Origin: Zeimonas sp003577305 | GTDB lineage: Bacteria > Pseudomonadota > Gammaproteobacteria > Burkholderiales > Burkholderiaceae_E | Reading direction: 5' to 3' | NCBI GenBank assembly: GCA_030263385.1 | Contig: SZOX01000013.1 | Span: forward strand, 1 to 64,000 | Length of the DNA stretch: 64,000 nucleotides | Shown: piece by piece, positions 41,491 through 50,058 of the stretch | Layout: each line of letters begins with the position of its first letter | Position numbering within the stretch: position 1 is the first letter of the stretch | Made by a program: the position numbers and the translations under genes | The notes under the pieces: generated by a model | Told to the model about the DNA's origin: nothing | Databases searched by the model: none | Seen by the model: only the letters and a program-made list of their open reading frames with translations

Positions 41491-41555
41491 CTACAAAATG
41501 TTGCGTTTTCTCTCGTAGAACGCGCTTCACGAGACAAAACGCAACATTTGGTTGC
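41490..41555. repeat. 66-bp palindrome, copy 12
   Basis: Full-length copy with several changes (GCTACAAAATG at the left, TCGTAGAACGCGCTTCACGA at the centre), so among the most diverged. It lies downstream of the outer-membrane protein gene. Confidence 0.9.
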
Positions 41556-41626
41556 GAACACAGGCGGCGCCTGCCGGGCACGACGGGTGCGGGGGGCGCT
41601 TGGCGCAGGCGGCGCGCGCCGCAGCC

Positions 41627-42844
41627 TCAAAACGCCGCCGACACCCCGAACGACACGATGCCGTAGCGCCTGTCGGAGCGCCTTGCGGTGACTGCGTTGT
41701 AGAGGAACGGCACCTCGCCCATCAGCTGGTGCTGCCAGGCGGTGCCGCGCACGAAGCCGGTGAGCGTGGGGGTGAAGCGGTAGCCGAGTTCGAGCGCGGC
41801 GGTGAGGTTTCCGGCCTGATAAGTGCCCGAAAGGCTGCGCGCGGCGTCTTCGAGTGCGCTGCGGCGGTCGTGGTGTTCGTAGGCGAGTCCGCCGCGCAGG
41901 TGCCAGGCGCCCCAGCGCCGGTGGCCGTTCACGCCTGCGCGCAGCACGGTGGCGGTGTAGGCGAGCGCGTCGCGCGGGTAGAGGCCGAGCGCGGCGTTGT
42001 CCACGGTGACCTGGGTGCCGGCGGCGATGGTGCCGCCGCTGCCGGCGCAGTCGGCGGTTTGCGTGAGCACGGTGGTCTGCGCGCCGAAGGCCACTGCGTA
42101 GGGGCAGGTGCCGGCGGTGGCGGTGCCGGTGAGGCGCGAGTAGCTCACCTTGCCGCGCTGGATGCCGGCGAAGGCGCTGAGCTGTGCGTCGGGCTCGCCG
42201 CGCGTGGCGATGAGGTCGAACTGCCACTGCAGGTCGCGCGGGCTGTCGATGCGCACGGTGTCCATCGTGTAGCCGGCGAGCGTGGTGGGCGAGCCCTTGG
42301 CGAGCGAGCCCGCGCGGTTGCCCCAGACGCTGGCGCGCAGGGCCCAGGCGGTGGCGGCTGGGAAGGAGGCCGCTGTCGCGGCAGCAGCCGGGCCCGCAGT
42401 CGTGCCCGCGTCCGGCGCCCGGCCGCCGGCGCCCGCGTCTCCCGCGAAGCGGTACTGAACCGCGAGTTGCCAGCTGTCGAGACTGCCGCTGTCGCTGCGG
42501 TATTCGATCTTGCGGCGCCACAGCGCGCCGTCGACCCACCAGCGCTCGGCGGGCGTGAAGCCGCCGCGCAGGTGCGCGCCGTGGTAGTCGCCGACGTTGC
42601 TGCCGGCGTAGTCGGGGTCGCGGCCGCGGATGTCGAAGACGTCGAGCGTGCCGTTCATCGCGTCGACGGCGGCTTCGAGCTGGCGCGCGCCGTGCTGCTC
42701 GGGCCGCGCGGTGAGCGCGTAGTCGAAGGGAGCGGCGGCGGCCGGCGCGCCGACGCCGGCCAGCGCGAGGGCGACGGCGCACGCGCGCGCCGTCGCAGAC
42801 GCGGGGGCACGCGCGTGCGCGCGCGCCGCCATGTTCCGACTCAC
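41627..42844 (-). CDS. Outer-membrane beta-barrel protein
   Basis: 405 residues with an N-terminal signal peptide (basic start, then ACAVALALAGVGAPAAA, cleavage about res 38). Alternating amphipathic strands follow, and the last residue is Phe (VSFGVSAAF), the usual BAM signal. GYRFTPTLTGFVRGTAW and similar strands suggest an MtrB/OMP-type barrel. Cargo unknown. Its ATG overlaps the stop of the lipoprotein gene by 4 bp, so the two probably work as a pair at the cell surface. Confidence 0.78.
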   Translation of the reverse strand: MSRNMAARAHARAPASATARACAVALALAGVGAPAAAAPFDYALTARPEQHGARQLEAAVDAMNGTLDVFDIRGRDPDYAGSNVGDYHGAHLRGGFTPAERWWVDGALWRRKIEYRSDSGSLDSWQLAVQYRFAGDAGAGGRAPDAGTTAGPAAAATAASFPAATAWALRASVWGNRAGSLAKGSPTTLAGYTMDTVRIDSPRDLQWQFDLIATRGEPDAQLSAFAGIQRGKVSYSRLTGTATAGTCPYAVAFGAQTTVLTQTADCAGSGGTIAAGTQVTVDNAALGLYPRDALAYTATVLRAGVNGHRRWGAWHLRGGLAYEHHDRRSALEDAARSLSGTYQAGNLTAALELGYRFTPTLTGFVRGTAWQHQLMGEVPFLYNAVTARRSDRRYGIVSFGVSAAF

Positions 42845-44649
42845 GGAACGACCTGCACCTTGCCCTTGAAGCCGTGGCCGGTCACCGACTGGCCGCCGGC
42901 GCGCAGCGTCACTGCGTGCAGGTCGGCGAGCACCGGGGTGGAGTCGGTGGGCGAGGTGGCGCGGGCCACGCGCAGTGCGCCGATCGCCATGGTGACGTCG
43001 TAGGTGCCGCTGCTTACGCGGTTGGTCGCGAGGGTGTGCAGCGCGCTTCCCGGGGCCACGCTCGGGGCGATGGCGTCGAACAGCCGGTCGAAATTGAACG
43101 AGATCGCGCCGGCGCTGGTGGAGACGATCTGCAAGCCGCCGCCCGAGAGCGCGACGACGACGGGCGAAGTGGTTTCCGACGTGGCGGTCTTGCCGTACAC
43201 CCAGAGCCGCGCGCCGGTGAGGAGGCGCGCCGCCACCTTACCGGGGTTGGTAGCGTCGTTGGAGAGCTCCACGTTGTCGACGATCATCTGGAAAGTGCGC
43301 GTGGCATCGGTGACCTGCATCGCGAGCGAGGTCTCGAGCTTGCCGCCGGCGGGGAGCTGCACGTTCACGGGCGACTTCTGCAGCGTGAAGGCGATGCGCG
43401 TGAGCTCCTTCGCCACCGTGACGCTGCTCCCTGCCTCGAAGTCGGCGAGCTTGTGGGTGGCCTGGCCGGGCTGGCCGTACAGCGTGACTTCGTCGCTCGC
43501 GAGCTGCGCGTAGTTCGACACGCCGGCGGCAGCGACGGCGGATGCGGTTTCACTGCCGATCGTGATCGAAAACGGATGGTCGGCACCGCCGCTGTCGGCG
43601 GCCGCCAGTGCGGCGGCCACCTGGCCGAGCAGGCCCTGCGCGTCGCTGGTGGCGTTGTCGACGAGCCCTTTCAGCATCGCGAGGATCGTCGCGGCGCGAT
43701 CCCGGTCGTAGATCGCGTTCGCGCGGTCGACCACGTCTGACGGGCTGGTGGCTGCGCTCATGCTGGCGGTGGCCGATGCGACGATCGGCGAAGCGAGCGC
43801 GGCGAAGGTGGTCGGGTTCAGGGTTTGCAGCGCCGCCGCCACTGCGGGGTCGGCCTTGGCATTGGCGGCGGCCTGCTCGAGCAGCTTGAAGAGCGGCGAA
43901 GTGGGCGTGAGCGCGCCCGGCGCCTGCGTGAGGCCGGCCATCGTGAGCGTGGAAAGCTGCGCGGCGAGCGCCTTGGTGACCGAGCCGGCGAGCGCGGCCA
44001 GGCCCGCCGGGCTGCCGATGCCGCCGGCCCCTGCCAGCGCATCGACTGTCCGCTCAATCAGCTGGCCGATCACGCTGGTCGCCTTGAAGAGCACGGCGTC
44101 GCTGGCAGGGTCGTTCTTCAGCAGGTCGAACGACGCCGGCAGGCCGAGCGCGGTCTTCACTTTCGTCTGCGCGTCGTCGAGTGAAGCGCCCGAAGCGACG
44201 AGCGACTGCACCAGCGTGGAGAGCGGCGAGACGACCAGCCCCGTTACCGACGCGCTGCCCGTGGGCACCGGCGCGCGCATCGTGCCGTGCGGCGCGGCGA
44301 CGTCGTCGGAGGGGTCGCTCGGCGTGAGGCCGGTGTCGATGCCGCCCGCGGCCTCGACCGTGTCGCAGGTCTGGCCGGAGGCCAGGCTGAACGCAAAGGC
44401 GCCCGAAGCGTTGGTCGTGGTGGTGGCCACCGTGGCGCCCGCCTCGAGGCAGGTGACCGTGGAGCCTGCAATGTAGCCGTCGACCACGATGCCCGAGATC
44501 GATTGCGGCAGCACCGGCGCGGGCGTGCCGCCTCCGCCTCCGCCGCCTCCGCACCCGGCCAGGGCGAGCGTGGCGACAGCCAGCGCGACGAGGCGCGCCG
44601 TGGTTGCAGGCTTGTGAGGCTGCGGCGCAAGCGGCGATTGGTGGCTCAT
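42841..44649 (-). CDS. Large surface lipoprotein of unknown function
   Basis: 602 residues from ATG 44649 (AGGAGA upstream). Lipobox LALAGC at res ~31-36, followed by a Gly run (encoded by mixed codons, not a homopolymer). Residues ~48-80 (ISGIVVDGYIAGSTVTCLEAGATVATTTTNASGAF) look like a carboxypeptidase-regulatory/Ig-like fold. The rest is Ala/Ser/Thr-rich with no enzyme motif. Co-translated with the barrel protein. Perhaps a secreted or surface adhesive protein (inference). Confidence 0.75.
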   Translation of the reverse strand: MSHQSPLAPQPHKPATTARLVALAVATLALAGCGGGGGGGGTPAPVLPQSISGIVVDGYIAGSTVTCLEAGATVATTTTNASGAFAFSLASGQTCDTVEAAGGIDTGLTPSDPSDDVAAPHGTMRAPVPTGSASVTGLVVSPLSTLVQSLVASGASLDDAQTKVKTALGLPASFDLLKNDPASDAVLFKATSVIGQLIERTVDALAGAGGIGSPAGLAALAGSVTKALAAQLSTLTMAGLTQAPGALTPTSPLFKLLEQAAANAKADPAVAAALQTLNPTTFAALASPIVASATASMSAATSPSDVVDRANAIYDRDRAATILAMLKGLVDNATSDAQGLLGQVAAALAAADSGGADHPFSITIGSETASAVAAAGVSNYAQLASDEVTLYGQPGQATHKLADFEAGSSVTVAKELTRIAFTLQKSPVNVQLPAGGKLETSLAMQVTDATRTFQMIVDNVELSNDATNPGKVAARLLTGARLWVYGKTATSETTSPVVVALSGGGLQIVSTSAGAISFNFDRLFDAIAPSVAPGSALHTLATNRVSSGTYDVTMAIGALRVARATSPTDSTPVLADLHAVTLRAGGQSVTGHGFKGKVQVVP

Positions 44650-44835
44650 GCGAGGGATCTCCTGCTGTTCTGGCCGCAAGCAACAGCTGTGCCCACGGCG
44701 CTGTGCGGATCGAAAGCGCATTCCATCTTATTGCAATACTTGCGCAAAACGGCACGCTCCGGCGCCCGGATTTCGCGGAGTGTGGCGAAAATGCGCCGTC
44801 TGTTCGCGCGCAGGGGCCCTTGCAGCGAGGGGCCG

Positions 44836-44950
44836 TTACAGGAAGACGGCCGCGCTCACGTTGAAGCGTCGCGCGAGCCTGCGGGCGACTTCCTTGCTGA
44901 TGCCGCGCCGGCCGCGGAGGATGTCGGAGATGCGGCCTTGCGGGGCGCAG
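44836..44950 (-). pseudogene. XRE/HigA antitoxin, C-terminal fragment
   Basis: The minus strand reads APQGRISDILRGRRGISKEVARRLARRFNVSAAVFL then a stop at 44836. This is the second half of a HigA-type helix-turn-helix protein. The N-terminal half is missing where it meets the NlpC/P60 stop codon. Confidence 0.7.
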
Positions 44951-44957
44951 TCGGTGT

Positions 44958-45620
44958 TCACACCCGCCGCGCGCCCGCGAAGCGCGGTCGCCAGTAGGGC
45001 GCACGCACGCCGTCGAGGCGCACCGTGCCACCGCTCGAAGGTGCGTGCACGAAGCGGCCGGCGCCCACGTAGATGCCGGCGTGCGAGAAGCGCCCGGTGG
45101 TGTCGAAGAGCATGAGGTCGCCGGTGCGCATTGCCGCGGGGCGCACCGGCTGGCCCACCCAGGCCAGTTTCGCCACGGTGCGCGGCAGCGCCACGCCTGC
45201 GGCGCTGCCGAACACGTAGACGATCAGCCCACTGCAGTCGAAGCCGCTGTCGGGCGTGTTGCCGCCGTAACGGTAAGGGGTGTCGACCAGGCTCAGCGCG
45301 AGGAAGGCGACTTCGCGGGCCAGTTCTTCGGAGACGCGCCCGGGCGGGCCGGGGTCGGCGCCGGCTGCGGGGCTGGCGGCGTCGGGCCAGGGGCCGGTCG
45401 AGGCGTCGGGCGAACCATCGGGCAGCGAGCGGATGCTGCCCGGCGGCGGCAGCGAGGCGCAGGCCGAGAGGATCGAGGAGGCGCCGAGCAGGCCGAGCAG
45501 CGTGCGTCGGCTGGACAGGCGGGTGGCGCGCGGGTCGGGAAGCACGCGGCCGCTGGCCGGGTCGGCGTCGCGCAGGCCGCGGGGCCGCGCTGCGAAGCGA
45601 GGTTGTCCGGAGTCGTTCAT
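44958..45620 (-). CDS. NlpC/P60-family cell-wall hydrolase, lipoprotein
   Basis: 220 residues from ATG 45620. Twin-Arg-like signal SRRTLLGLLGASSILSAC with a lipobox Cys. Domain: VDTPYRYGGNTPDSGFDCSGLIVYVF (catalytic Cys in FDCSGL), RTGDLMLFDT, FSHAGIYVGAGRFVHAPSSGG (catalytic His). Cleaves peptidoglycan peptide cross-links (family knowledge). A complete single-domain enzyme of usual size. Confidence 0.92.
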   Translation of the reverse strand: MNDSGQPRFAARPRGLRDADPASGRVLPDPRATRLSSRRTLLGLLGASSILSACASLPPPGSIRSLPDGSPDASTGPWPDAASPAAGADPGPPGRVSEELAREVAFLALSLVDTPYRYGGNTPDSGFDCSGLIVYVFGSAAGVALPRTVAKLAWVGQPVRPAAMRTGDLMLFDTTGRFSHAGIYVGAGRFVHAPSSGGTVRLDGVRAPYWRPRFAGARRV

Positions 45621-45764
45621 GGCGGAATCGCGAGGCCGCGACGCTGCGAACACGCGGGCAGTGTAACCGCCGATGCGCGCCGGGGGAACCGCGCGCCGCC
45701 GAACGGCCTCAGGTTGGCGAAGCCTGCCCGGCCTTCGCAGGCCTCGCGCCCGCCGCACGCGTGC

Positions 45765-46538
45765 TCACGCTTCGTAGGCCTTTCTCACCGCCTCGGCGCC
45801 GTGCTTGCGCTCGAGCCGCCTGATCGTGAAGTGCCCTCGGCTCATCGACTGGAAGTGGTCGATGAACAGGTAGTTGATCGTTGCGCCGCCGGCGGCGCCC
45901 ACGATCGGAATCGCCATCGCGGCGGCCTTCTGCGACACCTGGATCTTGAAGCGCGTGGCGATCAGCGAAACGAGGCGCACCAGCGCCGGCGCGCCGGTGT
46001 CGGTGGCCTGGCGGGTGGCGAGGTATTCGGCGGCCTCCGACACCGCGCGCGAGAGCGCCGCGCGCATCGCGAAGTAGGCGGTCTCCGAGGCGTCGTCGTC
46101 GGGCGTGGTGCCGCCGAAGGCGAACACCTCGAGGCAGGCGAGCCGCGCTTCGGGCTGGGCGAGGTCTTCGCCGTTGGCGCGCGCGATGTCGGCGATCGAG
46201 CGGCAGATGATCGTGGTGGACACCGGAAGCTCGATCGCGAGCGCGCCGAGCCCGAACGCGCCGCCGGCCGCGCCGCTCGCGGCGGCTGCGAGCTTGTGCA
46301 GCCGCGGTCGCGCAGCGCCGGGGCCGCTGCGCATCGAGGCGATCGCCGCGCCGAGTGCGGCGTTCAGCGCGTCGCGGGTGATCGTGCCCACCCGGTCGCG
46401 CCAGCGCGGCGGCAGCAGCTCGAAGCCCTTCTCGATCGGCTTGCCGACCAGGTCGGTGAGCTTCACCGCCAGGCCGGGGTTTTCGAGCAAGGCACGGGCT
46501 TCGGCGATCGCCTGCAGGTCTTCGTCGGGAATCGACAT
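45765..46538 (-). CDS. EcsC-family protein
   Basis: 257 residues. The central ASGAAGGAFGLGALAIELPVSTTIICRSIADIARANGEDL and LIATRFKIQVSQKAAAMAIPIVGAAGGATINYLFIDHFQ are the EcsC core. Function of stand-alone EcsC proteins is not settled. Hydrophobic but without clear membrane helices except the Gly/Ala stretches. Divergent from the VanZ gene 31 bp away. Confidence 0.88.
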   Translation of the reverse strand: MSIPDEDLQAIAEARALLENPGLAVKLTDLVGKPIEKGFELLPPRWRDRVGTITRDALNAALGAAIASMRSGPGAARPRLHKLAAAASGAAGGAFGLGALAIELPVSTTIICRSIADIARANGEDLAQPEARLACLEVFAFGGTTPDDDASETAYFAMRAALSRAVSEAAEYLATRQATDTGAPALVRLVSLIATRFKIQVSQKAAAMAIPIVGAAGGATINYLFIDHFQSMSRGHFTIRRLERKHGAEAVRKAYEA

Positions 46539-46568
46539 CGGGATGGGGCGCTCCTACACGCCGCTATC

Positions 46569-46925
46569 ATGCCGCCAATGTCGATTCGCATGCGTCGCCT
46601 CACCTTCGGCGCGGCGCTCGTGGTGGTGCTGATCCTGTCGCTGTGGCCCACGCCCGAGCCGCTGCCGCTGAACACCGGCTGGGACAAGACCGACCACGTG
46701 GCGGCATTCGCCGCGCTGGGCCTGCTGGGGCTGCCGGCGTGGCCGCAGCTGCGGGCGCGGGTGCTTCTGGGTCTCGTGGCCTATGGCGCACTGATCGAGC
46801 TGCTGCAGGGCCTCACCGTCTACCGGCAGGCCGACTGGGGCGACCTGCTCGCCGATGCGGCGGGCGGGGCGCTGGCGGCGATGCTGTACGCAGGGTGGCT
46901 TCGGTGGCGGGGTGGGGCGTCGTGA
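46569..46925 (+). CDS. VanZ-family membrane protein
   Basis: 118 residues, about four membrane segments (TFGAALVVVLILSLWP; HVAAFAALGLLGLPAW; VLLGLVAYGALIELLQ; LLADAAGGALAAMLY). The family hallmark DKTDHVAAF with the following ELLQ...R.ADWGDLLAD is complete. Role in Proteobacteria unknown. A second ATG nine bases on (46578) is an alternative start. Confidence 0.85.
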   Translation: MPPMSIRMRRLTFGAALVVVLILSLWPTPEPLPLNTGWDKTDHVAAFAALGLLGLPAWPQLRARVLLGLVAYGALIELLQGLTVYRQADWGDLLADAAGGALAAMLYAGWLRWRGGAS

Positions 46926-46938
46926 CGGCGCGCGGCGC

Positions 46939-47042
46939 CATGGCACGCGGGCGGTGCGGGGCGTCATGACACGCGGGCGGTGCGGGGCGTCATGGCACTC
47001 GGGCGGTGCGGGGTGTCATGACACTCGGGCGGTGCGGGGCGT
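46939..47042. repeat. 26-bp tandem repeat, four copies
   Basis: Units beginning CATGRCACKCGGGCGGTGCG with one to three changes each. It fills the gap between the VanZ and dgkA genes and ends at the dgkA stop codon. No palindrome copy beside it. Confidence 0.9.
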
Positions 47043-47428
47043 CATGACAGCATCCGGCGGGCGACCGGAAAGAGGATCGCGGCCCAGGTGAGGCCGGCCA
47101 GCACGAGCGCGAGCAGCACCGCCGCGCTGCCCATGTCCTTGGCGCGACCCGAGAGCTCGTGCACCTCGAGCGAGACGCGATCGACCGCCGCCTCGATCGC
47201 CGAGTTCAGCAGTTCCACGATCAGCACCAGCAACAGACTCGCGGCGAGCGCCGCGCGCTCGGAAAGGCTCACCGGCGCGAAGACGATCACCGGCGCGAGG
47301 CACAGCACCAGCACCAGTTCCTGGCGAAACGCGTGCTCATAGCGCCACGCGTCGCGCAGGCCGCGGCGCGAGTAGAGGAGCGCGCGCCAGATCCGGGCGA
47401 GGCCCGACTTGCTCTTGTGCGGGTTCAT
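47042..47428 (-). CDS. dgkA: Diacylglycerol kinase
   Basis: Phosphorylates diacylglycerol in the inner membrane to recycle it to phosphatidic acid. 128 residues, three membrane helices (ELVLVLCLAPVIVFAP; AALAASLLLVLIVELLNSAIEAAVD; AAVLLALVLAGLTWAAIL). The active-site block ELLNSAIEAAVDRVS and AKDMGSAAV is complete. ATG 47428 chosen; upstream codons come from a decamer repeat. Confidence 0.95.
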   Translation of the reverse strand: MNPHKSKSGLARIWRALLYSRRGLRDAWRYEHAFRQELVLVLCLAPVIVFAPVSLSERAALAASLLLVLIVELLNSAIEAAVDRVSLEVHELSGRAKDMGSAAVLLALVLAGLTWAAILFPVARRMLS

Positions 47429-47450
47429 GGCGTCTCTCCGGGGGAGGTTG

Positions 47451-47550
47451 GTCGGCGGCATCGGGCGGCATCGGGCGGCATCGGGTGGCATCGCGTGGCA
47501 TCGGGCGGCATCGGTCGGCATCGGGTGGCATCGGGCGGCATCGGGCGGCG
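47451..47550. repeat. Decamer tandem repeat, about ten copies
   Basis: Units TCGGGCGGCA with single-base changes, between dgkA and the EamA gene. Minisatellite of variable-number type. Confidence 0.92.
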
Positions 47551-47587
47551 GGTGGTGGGTGGCGGCCGGTGGCGGCGCGTGGACGGT

Positions 47588-48493
47588 TCACCCGCCGCCG
47601 GCCAGCGCGAGGCTTGCCACGCCGGCGGCGATCAGCGCCGCGCCTGCCACGCGACGCCACAACTCGCCCTCGCCCAGCACGCGCACGCCGAGGAAGGCCG
47701 CGACCAGCATCGAGAGCTCGCGCGCCGGCGCCACGTGGCTCACCGGCGCGTACTTCATCGCCTGCAGCGCGAGCATGTAACCCAGCGGCGAGAGCACGCC
47801 CACCGCCAGCAGCGTGCGCGCGTGCCGCGCGACGATCGTGCGCGCCTCGCCCGCACGGCGCGCCACCCACGGCGCGAGCGCCAGCACCTGCGCCACGTTC
47901 ACCAGCCAGTAGAACACCACCGGATCGGCGCGCAGCAGCCGCACCGCGCGTCCGTCGTTCACCGTGTAGACGGCAATCGTCACGCCGATGGCCGCACCCC
48001 AGGCGATGCCGGGGCCGAGGCGTGCGGTGGGGTTGGCGGGGACGCGGGCGTCTGCGTGCGCGCGCAGCATCGCCCAGCCGCCGGCGATGGTGAAGGTGCC
48101 GGCGACGATCAGCGCGAGGCCCGCGATCGAGCCCGGCGTGACCGCCTCGCCGAGGAGCACGACCGCGCCGATCCACGCGAGCGCCGGCCCCACGCCGCGT
48201 GCCACCGGGTAGACCACCGACAGGTCGCCGGCCGCGTAGCCACGCTGCAGCACCCAGAGGTAGAGCGTGTGCACCGCGGCGCTCACCAGCACCGCGAGCG
48301 CGAGCGACGCGCCGAACGCGGCCAGTTCGTCGCGCATCAGCCCGAGCACCGGCACCGCGTAGACGAGCGCAGTGGCCGCGGTGATGCCCCAGACGAACAC
48401 GAGCCCGCCCGCGCCGGCGCGCTTCATCAGCAGGTTCCACCACGCGTGGATGAACGCGGCGACGGCGATCAGCAGCAGGGCGGTGAGGGGCAT
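47588..48493 (-). CDS. EamA/DMT-family transporter
   Basis: 301 residues, ten membrane helices in two repeats of five. SVVYPVARGVGPALAWIGAVVLLGE and HVAPARELSMLVAAFLGVRVLGEGE are the paired EamA signatures at the ends of each half. Probably exports or imports a small metabolite; substrate not predictable. Start at 48493 lies 25 bp inside the end of the cupin gene, so the two are coupled. Confidence 0.9.
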   Translation of the reverse strand: MPLTALLLIAVAAFIHAWWNLLMKRAGAGGLVFVWGITAATALVYAVPVLGLMRDELAAFGASLALAVLVSAAVHTLYLWVLQRGYAAGDLSVVYPVARGVGPALAWIGAVVLLGEAVTPGSIAGLALIVAGTFTIAGGWAMLRAHADARVPANPTARLGPGIAWGAAIGVTIAVYTVNDGRAVRLLRADPVVFYWLVNVAQVLALAPWVARRAGEARTIVARHARTLLAVGVLSPLGYMLALQAMKYAPVSHVAPARELSMLVAAFLGVRVLGEGELWRRVAGAALIAAGVASLALAGGG

Positions 48494-48879
48494 GGCGACG
48501 AAGTGTAATGGCCCGCCACGGGCGTGGCCTCGTCGGCGCCGGGCCACGGCGGCATCGTGACGGCCACCGCCGCCAGGGCTTCGGAGCCGTGAGCGCGAAA
48601 CTGGAAATGGGTGCCGGCCGGAATCGAGAGACACACGCCGGGCTCGAGCGCGACCACCTCCTCGCGCGCGGCCTGCCTGCGCCACATCTCGCCGCGGCCC
48701 GCGACGACGTACCAGAGCTCGTCGACGCTTCGATGACAGACTGCCTTCGACACCGCACCCGCCGCGAGGCGGAAATGCGCCATGCTGCCGCCCGGAAGCG
48801 ACAGCAGGATGCGCACCTCCGAGCCGTCGGGTGCGCTCTCGGTGGGCTGCGCGGGGAGCTTCACGGTCGAGAAGTCCAT
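48469..48879 (-). CDS. Small cupin-domain protein
   Basis: 136 residues. Cupin motifs SVDELWYVVAGRGEMWRRQ (with HRSVDE) and PGVCLSIPAGTHFQFRAHG form one beta-barrel; metal ligands are partly kept. Could be an isomerase or sensing domain. Its 3' end overlaps the EamA start. ATG at 48879. Confidence 0.8.
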   Translation of the reverse strand: MDFSTVKLPAQPTESAPDGSEVRILLSLPGGSMAHFRLAAGAVSKAVCHRSVDELWYVVAGRGEMWRRQAAREEVVALEPGVCLSIPAGTHFQFRAHGSEALAAVAVTMPPWPGADEATPVAGHYTSSPCPSPPCC

Positions 48880-48979
48880 GTCGGGTCTGCCCTCGAGTCC
48901 GCCGGCGGCAACGCCGGCCGTAAATTGCGCGTTGCTGTGCAAGTTACGCTCGGGGGTGGCGGGGGGCAACGCCGCTACG

Positions 48980-49063
48980 CCGACGCCGCAACCGACGCCG
49001 CAACCGACGCCGCAACCGACGCCGCAACCGACGCCGCAACTGACGCCGCAACCGACGCCGCAA
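48980..49063. repeat. 12-bp tandem repeat, seven copies
   Basis: Units CCGACGCCGCAA, one with a C-to-T change. The last unit overlaps the first four bases of palindrome copy 13. Confidence 0.95.
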
Positions 49064-49125
49064 CAAAACGTTGCGTTTTCGTGCATGGAACGCGTTCCAT
49101 CGCTGAAAACGCATCATTTTGTTGC
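49060..49125. repeat. 66-bp palindrome, copy 13
   Basis: Full copy with a perfect centre GGAACGCGTTCC; GTTGCG left, GCATC right. Followed by GCGGCGGACTTTCAA, similar to the right flank of copies 14 and 15. Confidence 0.95.
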
Positions 49126-49320
49126 GGCGGACTTTCAACCGTCGCGTGGTGGGCGTGGTTTGCGCGTGCCGGGGCGTGGGGACGTGGTTTGCGCGTGCCG
49201 CAGGGGCGTCTGGTCTACGCACGGCACTGCGCACCTGGTCCACGCGCAGCGCGGAGAGTGTCGTGCGCGCAGCGCGGTGAGTGTCGTGCGCGCATCGCGC
49301 CGAGCCCAACCGGCATTGCC

Positions 49321-49386
49321 GCAACGAGATGTTGCGTTTTTGGCCATGGAACGCGTTCCATGCAGGAAAACGCATCATTTTGTTGC
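49321..49386. repeat. 66-bp palindrome, copy 14
   Basis: Full copy, perfect centre GGAACGCGTTCC, GCATC right arm. The right flank GGTGGACTTGCA is shared with copy 15. Confidence 0.95.
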
Positions 49387-49407
49387 GGTGGACTTGCAGC
49401 CCGCAGC

Positions 49408-49475
49408 GCCGGGCCACTGCACGAGGCCACTGCGCGAGGCCACTGCGCCGGGCCACTGCGCCGGGCCACTGCACG
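49408..49475. repeat. Imperfect 14-15-bp tandem repeat
   Basis: About five units around GCCGGGCCACTGC, starting 21 bp right of palindrome copy 14. Confidence 0.8.
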
Positions 49476-49524
49476 GAGCGGCGGCGCGAGGCCGCCTGGT
49501 TTGCGTGCGGCGCGGGCCGCTTGG

Positions 49525-49724
49525 CCGGGCGGTTCCCGGCAGCCATCTCCAACCCGTAGATGGCTCTCGATCTGTTGGCTGATAGCCTGTGTTGATGTGC
49601 GCAGCCGCCGGCCGGTGGATAGGCGGTGGGCAACGCGCCAGCGTTGTCCACCGCCTATCCACGGGGAACGCGCAAGCGTTCAGGCGGGAACCCGGCGTCA
49701 GCCGGGCTGTGCACATCTGCACAG
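49525..49724. ncRNA. Chain of seven hairpins, possible structured RNA or mobile-element end
   Basis: Consecutive inverted repeats: CCGGG/CCCGG (49525-49539), AGCCATCT/AGATGGCT (49541-49565), GGCT/AGCC (49577-49587), a 22-bp stem with GCCA loop and one mismatch (49615-49662), GAACGC-GCAA-GCGTTC (49666-49681), CCCGGC-GTCA-GCCGGG (49691-49706), CTGTGCA-CATC-TGCACAG (49708-49724). The last four all have 4-base loops. No protein gene overlaps. Strand undecided; GCAA on the plus strand is a GNRA tetraloop. It may be a non-coding RNA, or the folded end of a lost insertion element. Confidence 0.45.
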
Positions 49725-49792
49725 GCTCGTGGCTTGGGTCAGACGGCGGCTCGGATGTGCCCTCGGTTTAAGGCGGAGGCGTAGGATCGACC

Positions 49793-49858
49793 GCAACAAA
49801 AGGTTGCGTTTTCGGGCGTGGAACGCGTTCCATGAGAGAAAGCGCATCATTTTGTTGC
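49793..49858. repeat. 66-bp palindrome, copy 15
   Basis: Full copy (GCAACAAAAGGTTGCG to TTTTGTTGC), perfect GGAACGCGTTCC centre, right flank GGTGGACTTGCA as in copy 14. Confidence 0.95.
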
Positions 49859-49890
49859 GGTGGACTTGCAACGCTCGCGCTGGAGGCCCG

Positions 49891-49974
49891 TTGCGCGCGG
49901 CGCTTGGGCGCGTGCGTGTTGCGCGCGGCGCCTGGGCGCGTGCGTGTTGCGCGCGGCGCCTGGGCGCGTGCGCG
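49891..49974. repeat. 28-bp tandem repeat, three copies
   Basis: Units beginning TTGCGCGCGGCGCYTGGGCG. It lies 32 bp right of palindrome copy 15. Confidence 0.92.
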
Positions 49975-50058
49975 GTGCGCGCGCGGCGCTGAGCGCGTGG
50001 TCGGCGTGCGGCGTGGTGTGCGTGTAACGTGCTTTGGGCCGGCAGCACCGAGACCACT

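Noticed and set aside
30472..41555. Classical integron cassette array with attC sites
   Set aside because: The palindromes lack the usual RYYYAAC/GTTRRRY core, have no unpaired loop or extrahelical bases, and no intI gene is present. I keep only the looser cassette-like description.
44520..44550. Poly-Gly run after the lipobox as another phase-variable tract
   Set aside because: It is encoded by mixed Gly codons (GGC, GGA, GGT), not a homopolymer, so it is not expected to slip.
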